From NCBI GenBank assembly GCA_014799675.1, contig JAAVHM010000057.1, positions 6,714-13,008 of the forward strand: DNA of 6,295 nucleotides, in the 5' to 3' direction. The stretch comes from Ruminococcus sp. (GTDB taxonomy: Bacteria > Bacillota > Clostridia > Oscillospirales > Ruminococcaceae). Shown one piece after another: positions 1 to 6,266 of this stretch. The notes under the pieces were generated by a model that saw only the letters and a program-made list of their open reading frames with translations, searched no databases and was not told where the DNA came from. Numbering within the stretch: position 1 is the first letter of the stretch; the number at the start of each line of letters is the position of its first letter. Position numbers and translations under genes: made by a program.

Positions 1-128
1 CTCTCAAAAAATCCCGTCGCCTTGAAAAGACAGTACATAGCCGTTTCCAAGCGTTCGCCCCCGATAAGAAGCTCGCCCAGCGCGGCGTTCATTTCTTCGT
101 CATTGTATTTCTTTGTAAAGCTGCTCAT
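1..128 (-). CDS. Unrecognised protein, N-terminal 42 codons only (cut by window edge)
   Basis: An ATG at 128 opens a reading frame that runs leftward off the window without a stop. The visible protein begins MSSFTKKYNDEEMNAALGEL and continues to about LFKATGFFE. The start is well supported: a GGAGG ribosome binding site (complement of 136-140) lies 7 bases upstream, right after the rseP stop codon. The gap from rseP is 14 bp, so it is probably the next gene in the same operon. The visible part is hydrophilic and probably helical (an acidic EEMNAALGELL stretch), with no signal peptide or membrane segment. In many Firmicutes ispG follows rseP, but these residues do not look like an IspG N-terminus to me. 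I do not recognise the family, and too little is visible to propose a function. Confidence 0.75.
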   Translation of the reverse strand, partial: MSSFTKKYNDEEMNAALGELLIGGERLETAMYCLFKATGFFE

Positions 129-142
129 TTTTCTTCCTCCTA

Positions 143-1186
143 TTATTTAACAAAAATATTTTTCACATCATTGAAAGTGACAAAAATCATCAGCAGCATT
201 AACGCCGCAAATCCAACAAAGTGTATCATGCCCTCGGTTTCCGCCTTTAAAGCCTTGCGGCGAATTGCCTCAATTATCAGGAAAACAAGTCTGCCGCCGT
301 CAAGCGCGGGTATGGGCAGGAGGTTGAAAATACCGATATTTATTGTGACAAGCGTTGCGATATCAAGCAGGAAGCTTATATCAAAGCCGTTATCCTCCGC
401 AACGTCGCCTATCACTGTGGCAATTCCAACGGGACCCTGCAAATCGTTTATGCCGTATTTGCCCCGAATTATATCACGCAGGGACATCAGCACTATTCTT
501 CCGTAATAAATCGAATTTTTAAATGAATATGGCAGAAGATTTCCCGCGGTAACGTCAATGCTTGCCACTTTGAAATCATAAATAAGAGTTTTCTTGCCTG
601 TCTCCTCGTCAAGCTTTGTGGCAAACCGGACGCCGTTCACATTAACGGTCTCACCGTTTCGCTTTACCACAAAATCAACAATACCGTCATCGTCGTTGCC
701 GAGCTGATAGGTAATATCCTTAACGGAATAAATTTTCACGCCGTTTATTTTCAGAATTTTATCCTCGTACTGCAAGCCGTAACCCGAGCTTACAGCGTCG
801 TCGGAAAACCACACTATTGTGGACGTTACCACCCTGCCGCTTACAAGAATATATATTACCGACAGAATAAACCCGAGAATAAGGTTCATGACCGCGCCTG
901 CGGCGATAGTTGCTATACGCGAAAGCACGGGCTTTTTGCGGAACGCGTCGGGAGTGTCCTCGTCAACGTCCTCACCCATTGAGCAAAAGCCGCCTATGGG
1001 GAAAAGCCGTATGCTGAAAAGGGTCTCCTTTCCCTGCTTTTTAAAAATTGCGGGACCCATTCCTATTGCAAATTCGTCCACCCGTATGCCGCACGCCTTT
1101 GCAACAATAAAGTGACCGAATTCGTGGATCACGATTATCAGGCAGAAAAACGCCAACGCAACTATAATTGATAAAACTGTACTCAT
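143..1186 (-). CDS. rseP: RIP metalloprotease RseP (site-2 protease family, M50)
   Basis: This is an intramembrane zinc protease that, in characterised members (E. coli RseP, B. subtilis RasP), cleaves transmembrane substrates such as anti-sigma factors and leftover signal peptides. The 347-residue protein shows the family layout. A first membrane helix (about 4-25) carries the zinc-binding HEFGH motif at 21-25. A second hydrophobic segment follows at about 92-116, then a PDZ-like region at about 125-190 (GLQYEDKILKINGVKI). A third membrane helix contains NLLPIPALDGG at 288-298, whose Asp296 is the expected third zinc ligand, and the last helix is at about 322-337. Length is close to the short Gram-positive form with a single PDZ domain. 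The ATG at 1186 follows GGAG (1194-1197), and the gene starts 17 bp after the dxr stop. All catalytic motifs are present, so it should be active. Its substrate here is unknown. Confidence 0.96.
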   Translation of the reverse strand: MSTVLSIIVALAFFCLIIVIHEFGHFIVAKACGIRVDEFAIGMGPAIFKKQGKETLFSIRLFPIGGFCSMGEDVDEDTPDAFRKKPVLSRIATIAAGAVMNLILGFILSVIYILVSGRVVTSTIVWFSDDAVSSGYGLQYEDKILKINGVKIYSVKDITYQLGNDDDGIVDFVVKRNGETVNVNGVRFATKLDEETGKKTLIYDFKVASIDVTAGNLLPYSFKNSIYYGRIVLMSLRDIIRGKYGINDLQGPVGIATVIGDVAEDNGFDISFLLDIATLVTINIGIFNLLPIPALDGGRLVFLIIEAIRRKALKAETEGMIHFVGFAALMLLMIFVTFNDVKNIFVK

Positions 1187-1203
1187 AAAACATCTCCATA
1201 ATA

Positions 1204-2340
1204 TTAAATATTGTCTCTGACATAATCCCTTGCTGCCGCTTCCGCATTTTTTATATCCTCATAGCTTTCCGAGGGCATTTTCGGGAAATTTCTCAACGCC
1301 TCCAACACCAGTTCCCCTATCTTGAGGAAAGGTATTTTCCCTGACAGGAACAAGCCAACCGCTTCCTCGTTCACCGCATTTACAATGCACGGGTACGCGC
1401 CACCAAGCTTTATTGCTTCAATACAGCCTGTCAGACAATCGAACGTCTCAAAGTCTGGTTTTGCAAAGGTCAATGTTCCGTAGTCTGTCAAGGATAAAGG
1501 CTTTACAGAGCATTCTACCCTTTCGGGGTACAAAAGCGCGTACTGTATGGGAATTTTCATGTCGGGGACGCCCATTTGAGCAATTACCGAAAAATCCTTG
1601 TACTCCACCGCCGAGTGGATAACGCTCTCACGGTTCACCACAATTTCAATATTTTCGGGAAAAACTCCAAACAGCCACTTTGCCTCGATAAACTCCAGAC
1701 CCTTGTTCATCAGCGTTGCGGAGTCTATGGTAATTTTGTTTCCCATGCTCCAGTTGGGGTGCTTCAAAGCCTGCTCGGGAGTAACATTTTCAAGCTCCGA
1801 TTTTTTCATTCCGAAGAAAGGTCCTCCCGAAGCCGTGAGAATTATTTTATTGAGCTGTTCCCGCTTATTCCCCTGCAAGCATTGGAAAATCGCCGAATGT
1901 TCGCTGTCTATGGGGTAAAGCTTTACGCCTTTACGTTCAGCCGCCGCCATAACAAGATGTCCACCCGCAACAAGGGTCTCCTTGTTTGCAAGAGCAATGT
2001 CCCTGCCGTGTTCAATGGCGGTAAGCGTAGGAAGAAGTCCCACCATTCCCACAACGGAGTTGACAAACAAGTCCGCTTCAATTGCTGCGATTTCGCAAAG
2101 CCCCTCCATGCCGCATAGAACCTTTACCGACGTGTCGGAAAGTCTGTCCCGCAGGTCGCTGTAAAGTTTTTCATCATAAACGCAGACCAACTTTGGCTTG
2201 AACTCCCTCGCCTGTTCCTCAAGAAGCTTCACGCTGCTGTTTGCCGCCAGAGCCGCTACTTTAATATTATGCTTCCTGCAAACGTCTAATGTCTGCAAAC
2301 CTATCGAACCTGTCGAACCTATCAAAGAAATTGTTTTCAT
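1204..2340 (-). CDS. dxr: 1-deoxy-D-xylulose 5-phosphate reductoisomerase
   Basis: Dxr converts 1-deoxy-D-xylulose 5-phosphate to 2-C-methyl-D-erythritol 4-phosphate using NADPH, the committed step of the MEP isoprenoid pathway in the cytoplasm. Numbered from the ATG at 2340 (378 residues, normal length), the NADPH-binding GSTGSIG loop is at 8-14. NKETLVAGG is at about 119-127. The metal-binding IDSEHSA is at 144-150, with Asp145 and Glu147 matching the ligands of the E. coli enzyme. ASGGPFF starts the catalytic region, the HPNWSMG flexible loop is at 194-200, and NKGLE at 212-216 supplies the third ligand, Glu216. I chose ATG 2340 because MKTISLIGSTGSIG is the usual N-terminus. The frame stays open upstream through ATG 2346 to TTG 2361. 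None of these starts has a strong ribosome binding site. The gene is separated from cdsA by a long inverted repeat, so its expression may be partly uncoupled from the genes before it. Confidence 0.96.
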   Translation of the reverse strand: MKTISLIGSTGSIGLQTLDVCRKHNIKVAALAANSSVKLLEEQAREFKPKLVCVYDEKLYSDLRDRLSDTSVKVLCGMEGLCEIAAIEADLFVNSVVGMVGLLPTLTAIEHGRDIALANKETLVAGGHLVMAAAERKGVKLYPIDSEHSAIFQCLQGNKREQLNKIILTASGGPFFGMKKSELENVTPEQALKHPNWSMGNKITIDSATLMNKGLEFIEAKWLFGVFPENIEIVVNRESVIHSAVEYKDFSVIAQMGVPDMKIPIQYALLYPERVECSVKPLSLTDYGTLTFAKPDFETFDCLTGCIEAIKLGGAYPCIVNAVNEEAVGLFLSGKIPFLKIGELVLEALRNFPKMPSESYEDIKNAEAAARDYVRDNI

Positions 2341-2373
2341 ATACATACCGCATTTCCGCAAAAATCACAACTC

Positions 2374-2500
2374 GAGGTCAGGTAATACTAATTCACAACC
2401 TAAATGTGTACAAAAAATTCTGCACAAAAACTTGCATATATGGTTTTTGTGCAGAATTTTTTGTCTACACATTGGGAGTGAATTAGGATAGACTGACCTC
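2374..2500. repeat. Long imperfect inverted repeat (hairpin or MITE-like element) between cdsA and dxr
   Basis: The two halves of this 127 bp stretch are near-complementary. Paired blocks from outside inward are: GAGGTCAG 2374-2381 with 2493-2500; CTAATTCAC 2388-2396 with 2478-2486; AATGTGTA 2403-2410 with 2466-2473; and a perfect 21 bp stem, 2411-2431 with 2443-2463, around an 11-base loop containing CATATATG. A short outer extension (ACAA 2367-2370 with TTGT 2501-2504) is possible with a 3-base bulge. The structure begins 7 bp after the cdsA stop and ends 33 bp before the dxr start. The inner arms end in runs of A and T, so the core resembles a weak terminator on either strand, although the stem is AT-rich. 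It could be a transcription attenuator, an RNase processing site or a miniature inverted-repeat transposon. I see no flanking target-site duplication and no coding capacity. Confidence 0.9.
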
Positions 2501-2507
2501 TTGTCAA

Positions 2508-3350
2508 TTATTTAAATATTGTAAAATGACTTAACACAAACATCATAAACGGCGCAACGAACAGCACGCTGTCAAACCTATCCATAAGCCCTCCGTGCCC
2601 CGGCATTATGTTTCCGAAATCCTTTATGCCGTACTGACGTTTTATAAGAGAAGCCGACAGGTCGCCGATTATGCCCAGCACACCGCATATAAATCCCATG
2701 ATAACGAGGTACAGATAATTTACCTCAAAGTTATATCCCCTGTAACCCTGAACGATCTGATAGCCAAAGGCGTACAGCGCAAATACAAGTCCAACCGTTA
2801 AAACACCGCCTACAGCTCCCTCCCATGTCTTTTTGGGAGATATTTCGGGGCAAAGCTTGTGCTTTTCCCAAAATTTCCAGAACGTTCCCACGAAATACGC
2901 TCCCGAATCGCCAAGCCATGCCCCTGCAAGGCAAAGCACGATATAGCATACACCGTGAAGGCTGTCGGCATTTTCAAGGGAAATAAGACAACACATAGGC
3001 AGCGTTGTCAGAAGCGTTACCGTAAACATATAGGCTACCTTTTCAAAGGTAATTTCCTTATGCTTCGCAATAGACCCCGCGAATAAAAGGAGTATGCAGG
3101 ACGTTCCGAAAATATATATAATTTCCATGCCCTCGGTGTATTCGAGCAAAAACGGCATTGCCGCCGCAAACGCAAAGCATACACCGCTGTGAAATTTATA
3201 TTGCAGACACTTATTGGCGGAAAGAAGCTCATAAAGCATAATTACCGCCAGCGCCGCCACAACCAGATTAAACACAGGCGTTGAGTGAAGAATGAGAACT
3301 ACTATTGCAATAGCTATTCCAATTGCCGCCGAAATAATACGGGTTACCAT
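2508..3350 (-). CDS. cdsA: Phosphatidate cytidylyltransferase (CDP-diglyceride synthase)
   Basis: CdsA joins phosphatidic acid and CTP to form CDP-diacylglycerol, the precursor of bacterial phospholipids, in the cytoplasmic membrane. The 280-residue protein is mostly hydrophobic, with several membrane segments (for example about 5-40, 55-95, 105-123, 133-155, 180-200, 212-230 and 260-275). The CDP-diglyceride synthase signature is complete at Ser234-Asp260, including SLIKRQYGIKDFG and PGHGGLMDRFD, with the acidic residues expected to bind metal. Two other family motifs are present: WLGDSGAYFVG (about 145-155) and SPKKTWEG (171-178). Length is normal. The ATG at 3350 has an AAAGGA site about 12 bases upstream, rather distant but the only candidate. 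It lies 39 bp after uppS, which makes the lipid carrier, so the neighbours share a role in envelope lipid synthesis. Confidence 0.96.
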   Translation of the reverse strand: MVTRIISAAIGIAIAIVVLILHSTPVFNLVVAALAVIMLYELLSANKCLQYKFHSGVCFAFAAAMPFLLEYTEGMEIIYIFGTSCILLLFAGSIAKHKEITFEKVAYMFTVTLLTTLPMCCLISLENADSLHGVCYIVLCLAGAWLGDSGAYFVGTFWKFWEKHKLCPEISPKKTWEGAVGGVLTVGLVFALYAFGYQIVQGYRGYNFEVNYLYLVIMGFICGVLGIIGDLSASLIKRQYGIKDFGNIMPGHGGLMDRFDSVLFVAPFMMFVLSHFTIFK

Positions 3351-3389
3351 TATTTATACCATTCCTTTGATGTTGTACGGGGGCGGGGC

Positions 3390-4094
3390 TTAAACTCCGC
3401 CGAACCGTCTGTTTCTTGAAGCAAAATCCTCCAGAGCCTTGTCAAGCTCCTTTGGCGTAAAATCGGGCCACAGCGTGTCCGTGAAATAAAATTCCGCATA
3501 CGCCGACTGCCATATAAGAAAGTTGGATATCCTCATCTCGCCGCTTGGTCTTATCAGCAGGTCAACATCGGGCATACCCTTTGTATAGAGCAGGCTTGAC
3601 ACAAGACTTTCGTCAATATCGGAGGGGGCAATTTCTTTCTTCAAGGTCATTTCCGCGATCTGCTTTACCGAGTGGACGATATCGTCCCTGCCGCCGTAAT
3701 TCATAGCAAGCATAAGGGTCATCTCGTCAAAGTCCGCAGACTTTTCTTCAAGCTCCGCCATACGCTCCGAAAGCTCTTTCCCGAAAGCGGACTTGTCGCC
3801 CAGAAAAACAAGCCTTGTCTTTTCCTTGGCGTAATCCTCCACCTCGTTCAAGTACTCTCCGAAAAGCCTCATAAGCTCGTCGATCTCGTCCTGCGGACGT
3901 TTCCAGTTCTCCGTGGAAAACGCGTAAAACGTCACGTATTTTATACCGATTTTTTTGCAGTACTTTGCAATCTTGCGGAAAGCCTGCGCACCCTCTCTGT
4001 GACCCATTTTGCGGGGCATTCCCCGCTTCTGCGCCCACCTGCCGTTGCCGTCCATGATAAAGCCTATGTGTACCGGCAATTTTGCGTCAGACAA
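3390..4094 (-). CDS. uppS: Undecaprenyl diphosphate synthase (cis-prenyltransferase), TTG start
   Basis: UppS adds isopentenyl diphosphate units in cis configuration to farnesyl diphosphate to make the C55 lipid carrier used for peptidoglycan and wall polymers. The 234-residue protein carries the family hallmarks. HIGFIMDGNGRWA is at 9-21, with Asp15 matching the catalytic Asp26 of the E. coli enzyme. GHREGA is at 31-36 and FYAFSTENWKRP at 56-67. The C-terminal signature DLLIRPSGEMRISNFLIWQ is at 178-196, followed by AYAEFYFTDTLWPDF. Start choice: a TTG codon at 4094 sits 6 bases after a strong GGAGGA site and gives the usual N-terminal length. The first internal ATG is inside the catalytic MDGN motif and cannot be the start. 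The gene lies 45 bp after frr and 39 bp before cdsA. All key residues are intact. Confidence 0.96.
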   Translation of the reverse strand: MSDAKLPVHIGFIMDGNGRWAQKRGMPRKMGHREGAQAFRKIAKYCKKIGIKYVTFYAFSTENWKRPQDEIDELMRLFGEYLNEVEDYAKEKTRLVFLGDKSAFGKELSERMAELEEKSADFDEMTLMLAMNYGGRDDIVHSVKQIAEMTLKKEIAPSDIDESLVSSLLYTKGMPDVDLLIRPSGEMRISNFLIWQSAYAEFYFTDTLWPDFTPKELDKALEDFASRNRRFGGV

Positions 4095-4100
4095 AATAAT

Positions 4101-4106
4101 TCCTCC
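4101..4106 (-). promoter_or_regulatory. Ribosome binding site fixing the TTG start of uppS
   Basis: The minus strand reads GGAGGA here, followed by ATTATT and then TTG TCT GAC GCA. The 6-base spacing to the TTG at 4094-4092 is good, and no ATG occurs nearby in frame, so this site decides in favour of the non-ATG start. Confidence 0.8.
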
Positions 4107-4139
4107 AATTCTTGCCTCTTGCTTCTGTATTTCCTGCCT

Positions 4140-4694
4140 CTAGATGGACATAATTTCCTTTTCCTTGTCCGCAACAGCAGAATCAACTGTATCGCAGAAT
4201 TTGTCGGTAAGCTTCTGAATGTCCTTTTCGTAATTCTTCATATCGTCCTCGGTTATCTCGCTGTTCTTTTTCATTGTCTTGAATTTTTCAAGAGTGTCAC
4301 GTCTTACGTTTCTGAGAGTAACTTTGGCTTCCTCGCCGTTTTTCTTAATCTGCTTAACAAGCTCCTTACGTCTGTCCTCTGTAGGCTGTGGGAAAGCAAG
4401 TCTCAAGACCTTGCCGTCGTTTGTTGGAGTAATTCCGATATCCGAAGCAAGAATTGCCTTTTCAATAGGCTTGAGTTGGGTCATGTCCCAAGGCTGAACA
4501 ACAAGTACTCTTGCCTCCGAAACGGAAATTGCAGCCATTTGCTGGATAGGAGTGGGAGTTCCGTAATAATCAACAAGAACCCTCTCCAGAACCGCAGGAT
4601 TGGCTCTTCCTGCTCTTATTGTAGTAAATTCGTGTTCAAGGCTCTTGATACATTTTTCCATTTTTTCCTGTGCTTTTGAAATTTGCTCGTTCAT
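4140..4694 (-). CDS. frr: Ribosome recycling factor
   Basis: The ribosome recycling factor works in the cytoplasm with EF-G to split the post-termination ribosome from mRNA. The 184-residue length matches the family (about 185). Two long helical regions, at the N-terminus (about 1-28) and C-terminus (about 104-183), form the three-helix bundle of domain I. The middle segment (about 31-103) is the beta-rich domain II. Conserved blocks are visible: TTIRAGRANPAVL (24-36), DYYGTPTPIQQMA (42-54), FPQPTEDRRKELVK (101-114) and LRNVRRD (127-133), whose Arg132 corresponds to the functionally important Arg132 of E. coli RRF. The ATG at 4694 follows AAAGGAG by 8 bases. The gene starts 43 bp after pyrH, in the pyrH-frr pairing common across bacteria, and ends with TAG at 4140. 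Nothing is unusual in the protein. Confidence 0.98.
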   Translation of the reverse strand: MNEQISKAQEKMEKCIKSLEHEFTTIRAGRANPAVLERVLVDYYGTPTPIQQMAAISVSEARVLVVQPWDMTQLKPIEKAILASDIGITPTNDGKVLRLAFPQPTEDRRKELVKQIKKNGEEAKVTLRNVRRDTLEKFKTMKKNSEITEDDMKNYEKDIQKLTDKFCDTVDSAVADKEKEIMSI

Positions 4695-4737
4695 AATTTA
4701 TTCTCCTTTGTTATTTAATATGTACTTCTTTTACATT

Positions 4738-5454
4738 TTATCTGTCGATAACGATTGTACCGACCTTTTTGCCCATGCAGGCGTCAAAAATATTATCCGG
4801 TCTTTTAAGATTGAATACAAGTATGGGAATATTGTTATCCTTGCACATTGAAGCGGCGGTGCTGTCCATGACCGCAAGGTTCTTGACGAGGATATCGTTA
4901 AAGCTAAGCTCGTCGTACTTTATCGCGTCGTCGTACTTGTTGGGGTCTTTGTCGTAAACGCCGTCCACCATTGTCGCTTTAAGTACGATATCCGCCTCTA
5001 TCTCGGCAGCCCTCAAAGTCGAAGCCGTATCTGTGGAGAAGAACGGGTTTCCCGTACCGCAGCCGAAAATAACTATCCTGCCCTTTTCCATATGCCGAAC
5101 CGACTTGTTCCTGATGTAAGGCTCGGCGACCTGCGGCATTGAAATAGCGGTCTGCACTCTCACGTCAACGCCCTGTGATTCAAGCACGTCCGCAACTGCA
5201 AGAGCGTTCATTGTAGTTGCAAGCATACCTATATGGTCTGCCCGTGTTCTGTCCATTGCGCCGCTGGAGCGTCCTCTCCAGAAATTTCCTCCGCCGACAA
5301 CAATGCCCATTTGCACTCCCGCGTCGGCGCACTTTTTAATACTTTCACAAATTTTGGTAATTATCGAATAATCAAGTCCAATTTTTTTGTCTCCCGCAAG
5401 AGCCTCGCCGCTTAATTTCAGCAAAACTCTCTTATACATGGGCTGTTCGGACAT
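4738..5454 (-). CDS. pyrH: UMP kinase
   Basis: PyrH phosphorylates UMP to UDP with ATP, the first dedicated step from UMP to UTP and CTP. It belongs to the amino acid kinase fold, unlike eukaryotic UMP kinases. Numbered from ATG 5454 (238 residues, normal length), the phosphate-binding KLSGEAL is at 13-19 and GGGNFWRG at 54-61. DHIGMLATTMNALA, which includes the UMP-binding Asp, is at about 73-86. The UMP-site motif GTGNPFFSTDTA is at 133-144, and the ATP-side segment DGVYDKDP with YDELSF is at about 164-184. ATG 5454 has an AAAGGA site about 10 bases upstream. A TTG at 5460 is also in frame but too close to that site, and ATG 5439 would begin at MYKRVLLKLSGE. The gene heads the minus-strand cluster with its own promoter. 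No rpsB or tsf lies just upstream, although they often precede it. Confidence 0.97.
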   Translation of the reverse strand: MSEQPMYKRVLLKLSGEALAGDKKIGLDYSIITKICESIKKCADAGVQMGIVVGGGNFWRGRSSGAMDRTRADHIGMLATTMNALAVADVLESQGVDVRVQTAISMPQVAEPYIRNKSVRHMEKGRIVIFGCGTGNPFFSTDTASTLRAAEIEADIVLKATMVDGVYDKDPNKYDDAIKYDELSFNDILVKNLAVMDSTAASMCKDNNIPILVFNLKRPDNIFDACMGKKVGTIVIDR

Positions 5455-5502
5455 AAACAATCAATCCTTTCCTTACAGCAATATAAAAATACTCTTACAA
5501 TT

Positions 5503-5531
5503 ATTATACTGCAAAATCAACCATATGTAAA
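5503..5531 (-). promoter_or_regulatory. Sigma-A-type promoter of the pyrH operon
   Basis: On the minus strand, TTTACA (complement of 5526-5531) is separated by exactly 17 bp from a perfect TATAAT (complement of 5503-5508). Transcription would start near 5496 and leave a leader of about 42 bases before the pyrH ATG at 5454. I see no riboswitch or leader peptide in so short a leader. The -10 box is perfect and the -35 differs from TTGACA at one position, so this is probably a strong housekeeping promoter. Confidence 0.85.
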
Positions 5532-5628
5532 GGGTTTACGGGAAAAAATTTTCCTTAATATTGAATATCTTAATGTAATATTTGGTATTATTTTGCAGTC
5601 AAATACAAATTTTTGTAAAATCCGCCCA

Positions 5629-5657
5629 TTGCATTTTGAACAAGGTTATGCTATACT
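5629..5657 (+). promoter_or_regulatory. Sigma-A-type promoter of the rightward orphan gene
   Basis: TTGCAT (5629-5634) and TATACT (5652-5657) are spaced by 17 bp on the plus strand. A GGAGG ribosome binding site at 5668-5672 and the ATG at 5682 follow closely. The start of transcription would fall near 5664, leaving a leader of under 20 bases. The -35 and -10 are each good but imperfect matches, so moderate constitutive expression is the simplest reading. Confidence 0.7.
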
Positions 5658-5681
5658 CAAATTAAACGGAGGTTTATAACA

Positions 5682-6245
5682 ATGAAAAAATTTGGAAAAA
5701 GAGATATTGACGCATCTGATATTATTGATTCTGAATATACAATAAACAGGTTTGAAAATCTTATAGAAGAAGGTCATTTTTTTGACATTCTTGTGGGGAC
5801 AGATGAAAAATACAGATTTGTTGATGTTATAGGGTACGGAAGTTATTTTAGAAGATTTTCTGATGCAAAGTATTTGCTTCATCATTATATATTTCCTATG
5901 TACCTTTTGGGGCAAAAAGAAATAAAAGAAATGACAGAAGAAAATATAATTATGCTATCTAAAAGCAACGTTCCTATTTGCTTTTTTCAGTCGATATCAT
6001 TTGTATTTGAGTTTCTTTCTTTAGAAGAAGATTACATTTTACCTTTTACAATAGACGTTTATAAAATTGCTGAAATAATAAACAGCAGAGCAGATGAAGT
6101 AAAAAAACTTGCTGAAAAAGCTGACAACTCTGAATTTTTCCCTTTTGCTAATGAACATTCTGCAAGAGATGGCTATTTTTATTGGCTTGAACATTTTTTA
6201 AATCTGATGAACGAACGAATAAATAATAAATTAGGTCACGAATAA
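5682..6245 (+). CDS. Unrecognised 187-residue cytoplasmic protein, AT-rich gene
   Basis: I do not recognise this protein. The reading frame is well supported: a promoter-like pair at 5629-5657, GGAGG 9 bases before the ATG, a TAA stop, and a hairpin about 20 bp after the stop. The product has no signal peptide and no membrane helix. It is unusually aromatic (19 Phe and 11 Tyr in 187 residues), has one Cys (Cys100), and contains Lys/Glu-rich helical-looking stretches (about 77-92 and 125-150) and an aromatic C-terminal segment (YFYWLEHFLNLM, 165-176). Sampled stretches are about 30% GC against about 50% in the uppS region, and its codons are strongly A/T-ending, unlike its neighbours. It stands alone and diverges from the pyrH operon. 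Horizontal acquisition is plausible. The size and aromatic, acidic make-up resemble many small orphan or immunity-like proteins, but no toxin partner is visible and that idea is only a guess. Confidence 0.85.
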   Translation: MKKFGKRDIDASDIIDSEYTINRFENLIEEGHFFDILVGTDEKYRFVDVIGYGSYFRRFSDAKYLLHHYIFPMYLLGQKEIKEMTEENIIMLSKSNVPICFFQSISFVFEFLSLEEDYILPFTIDVYKIAEIINSRADEVKKLAEKADNSEFFPFANEHSARDGYFYWLEHFLNLMNERINNKLGHE

Positions 6246-6266
6246 ACTATAAGTATAGATAACAAA

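Noticed and set aside
1576..2118. 180-codon open frame on the plus strand inside dxr
   Set aside because: It is antisense to conserved dxr motifs. No promoter or ribosome binding site supports it, and its length is explained by codon bias of the real gene.
2341..2361. Longer dxr reading from TTG 2361 (7 extra residues)
   Set aside because: The family normally begins at MKTISLIGSTGSIG, and the TTG has no ribosome binding site.
2411..2463. A dedicated intrinsic terminator ending the pyrH-cdsA transcript
   Set aside because: The perfect stem is AT-rich, sits inside a larger inverted repeat and is followed by co-oriented genes of the same conserved cluster with no strong promoter, so complete termination is unlikely; I report it as a repeat instead.
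2198..2491. 97- and 65-codon plus-strand frames crossing the cdsA-dxr gap
   Set aside because: They run through the inverted repeat and into antisense dxr, and their translations have no recognisable features; the repeat explains the sequence better.
3672..4679. 335-codon open frame on the plus strand across uppS and frr
   Set aside because: It lies antisense to two clearly identified genes, spans their boundary, and its translation is a low-complexity Leu/Phe/Cys-rich shadow with no family features.
5532..5546. GGAAAAAATTTTCC palindrome-like sequence between the divergent promoters
   Set aside because: The arms leave only two bases between them, so it cannot form a useful hairpin; such A/T runs are expected in an AT-rich spacer and no repeat of the site is visible.
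5646..5915. 89-codon minus-strand frame opposite the orphan gene
   Set aside because: It overlaps the promoter and first part of the well-supported plus-strand gene. AT-rich DNA commonly yields such Lys/Ile-rich antisense frames, and I see no good start signal.
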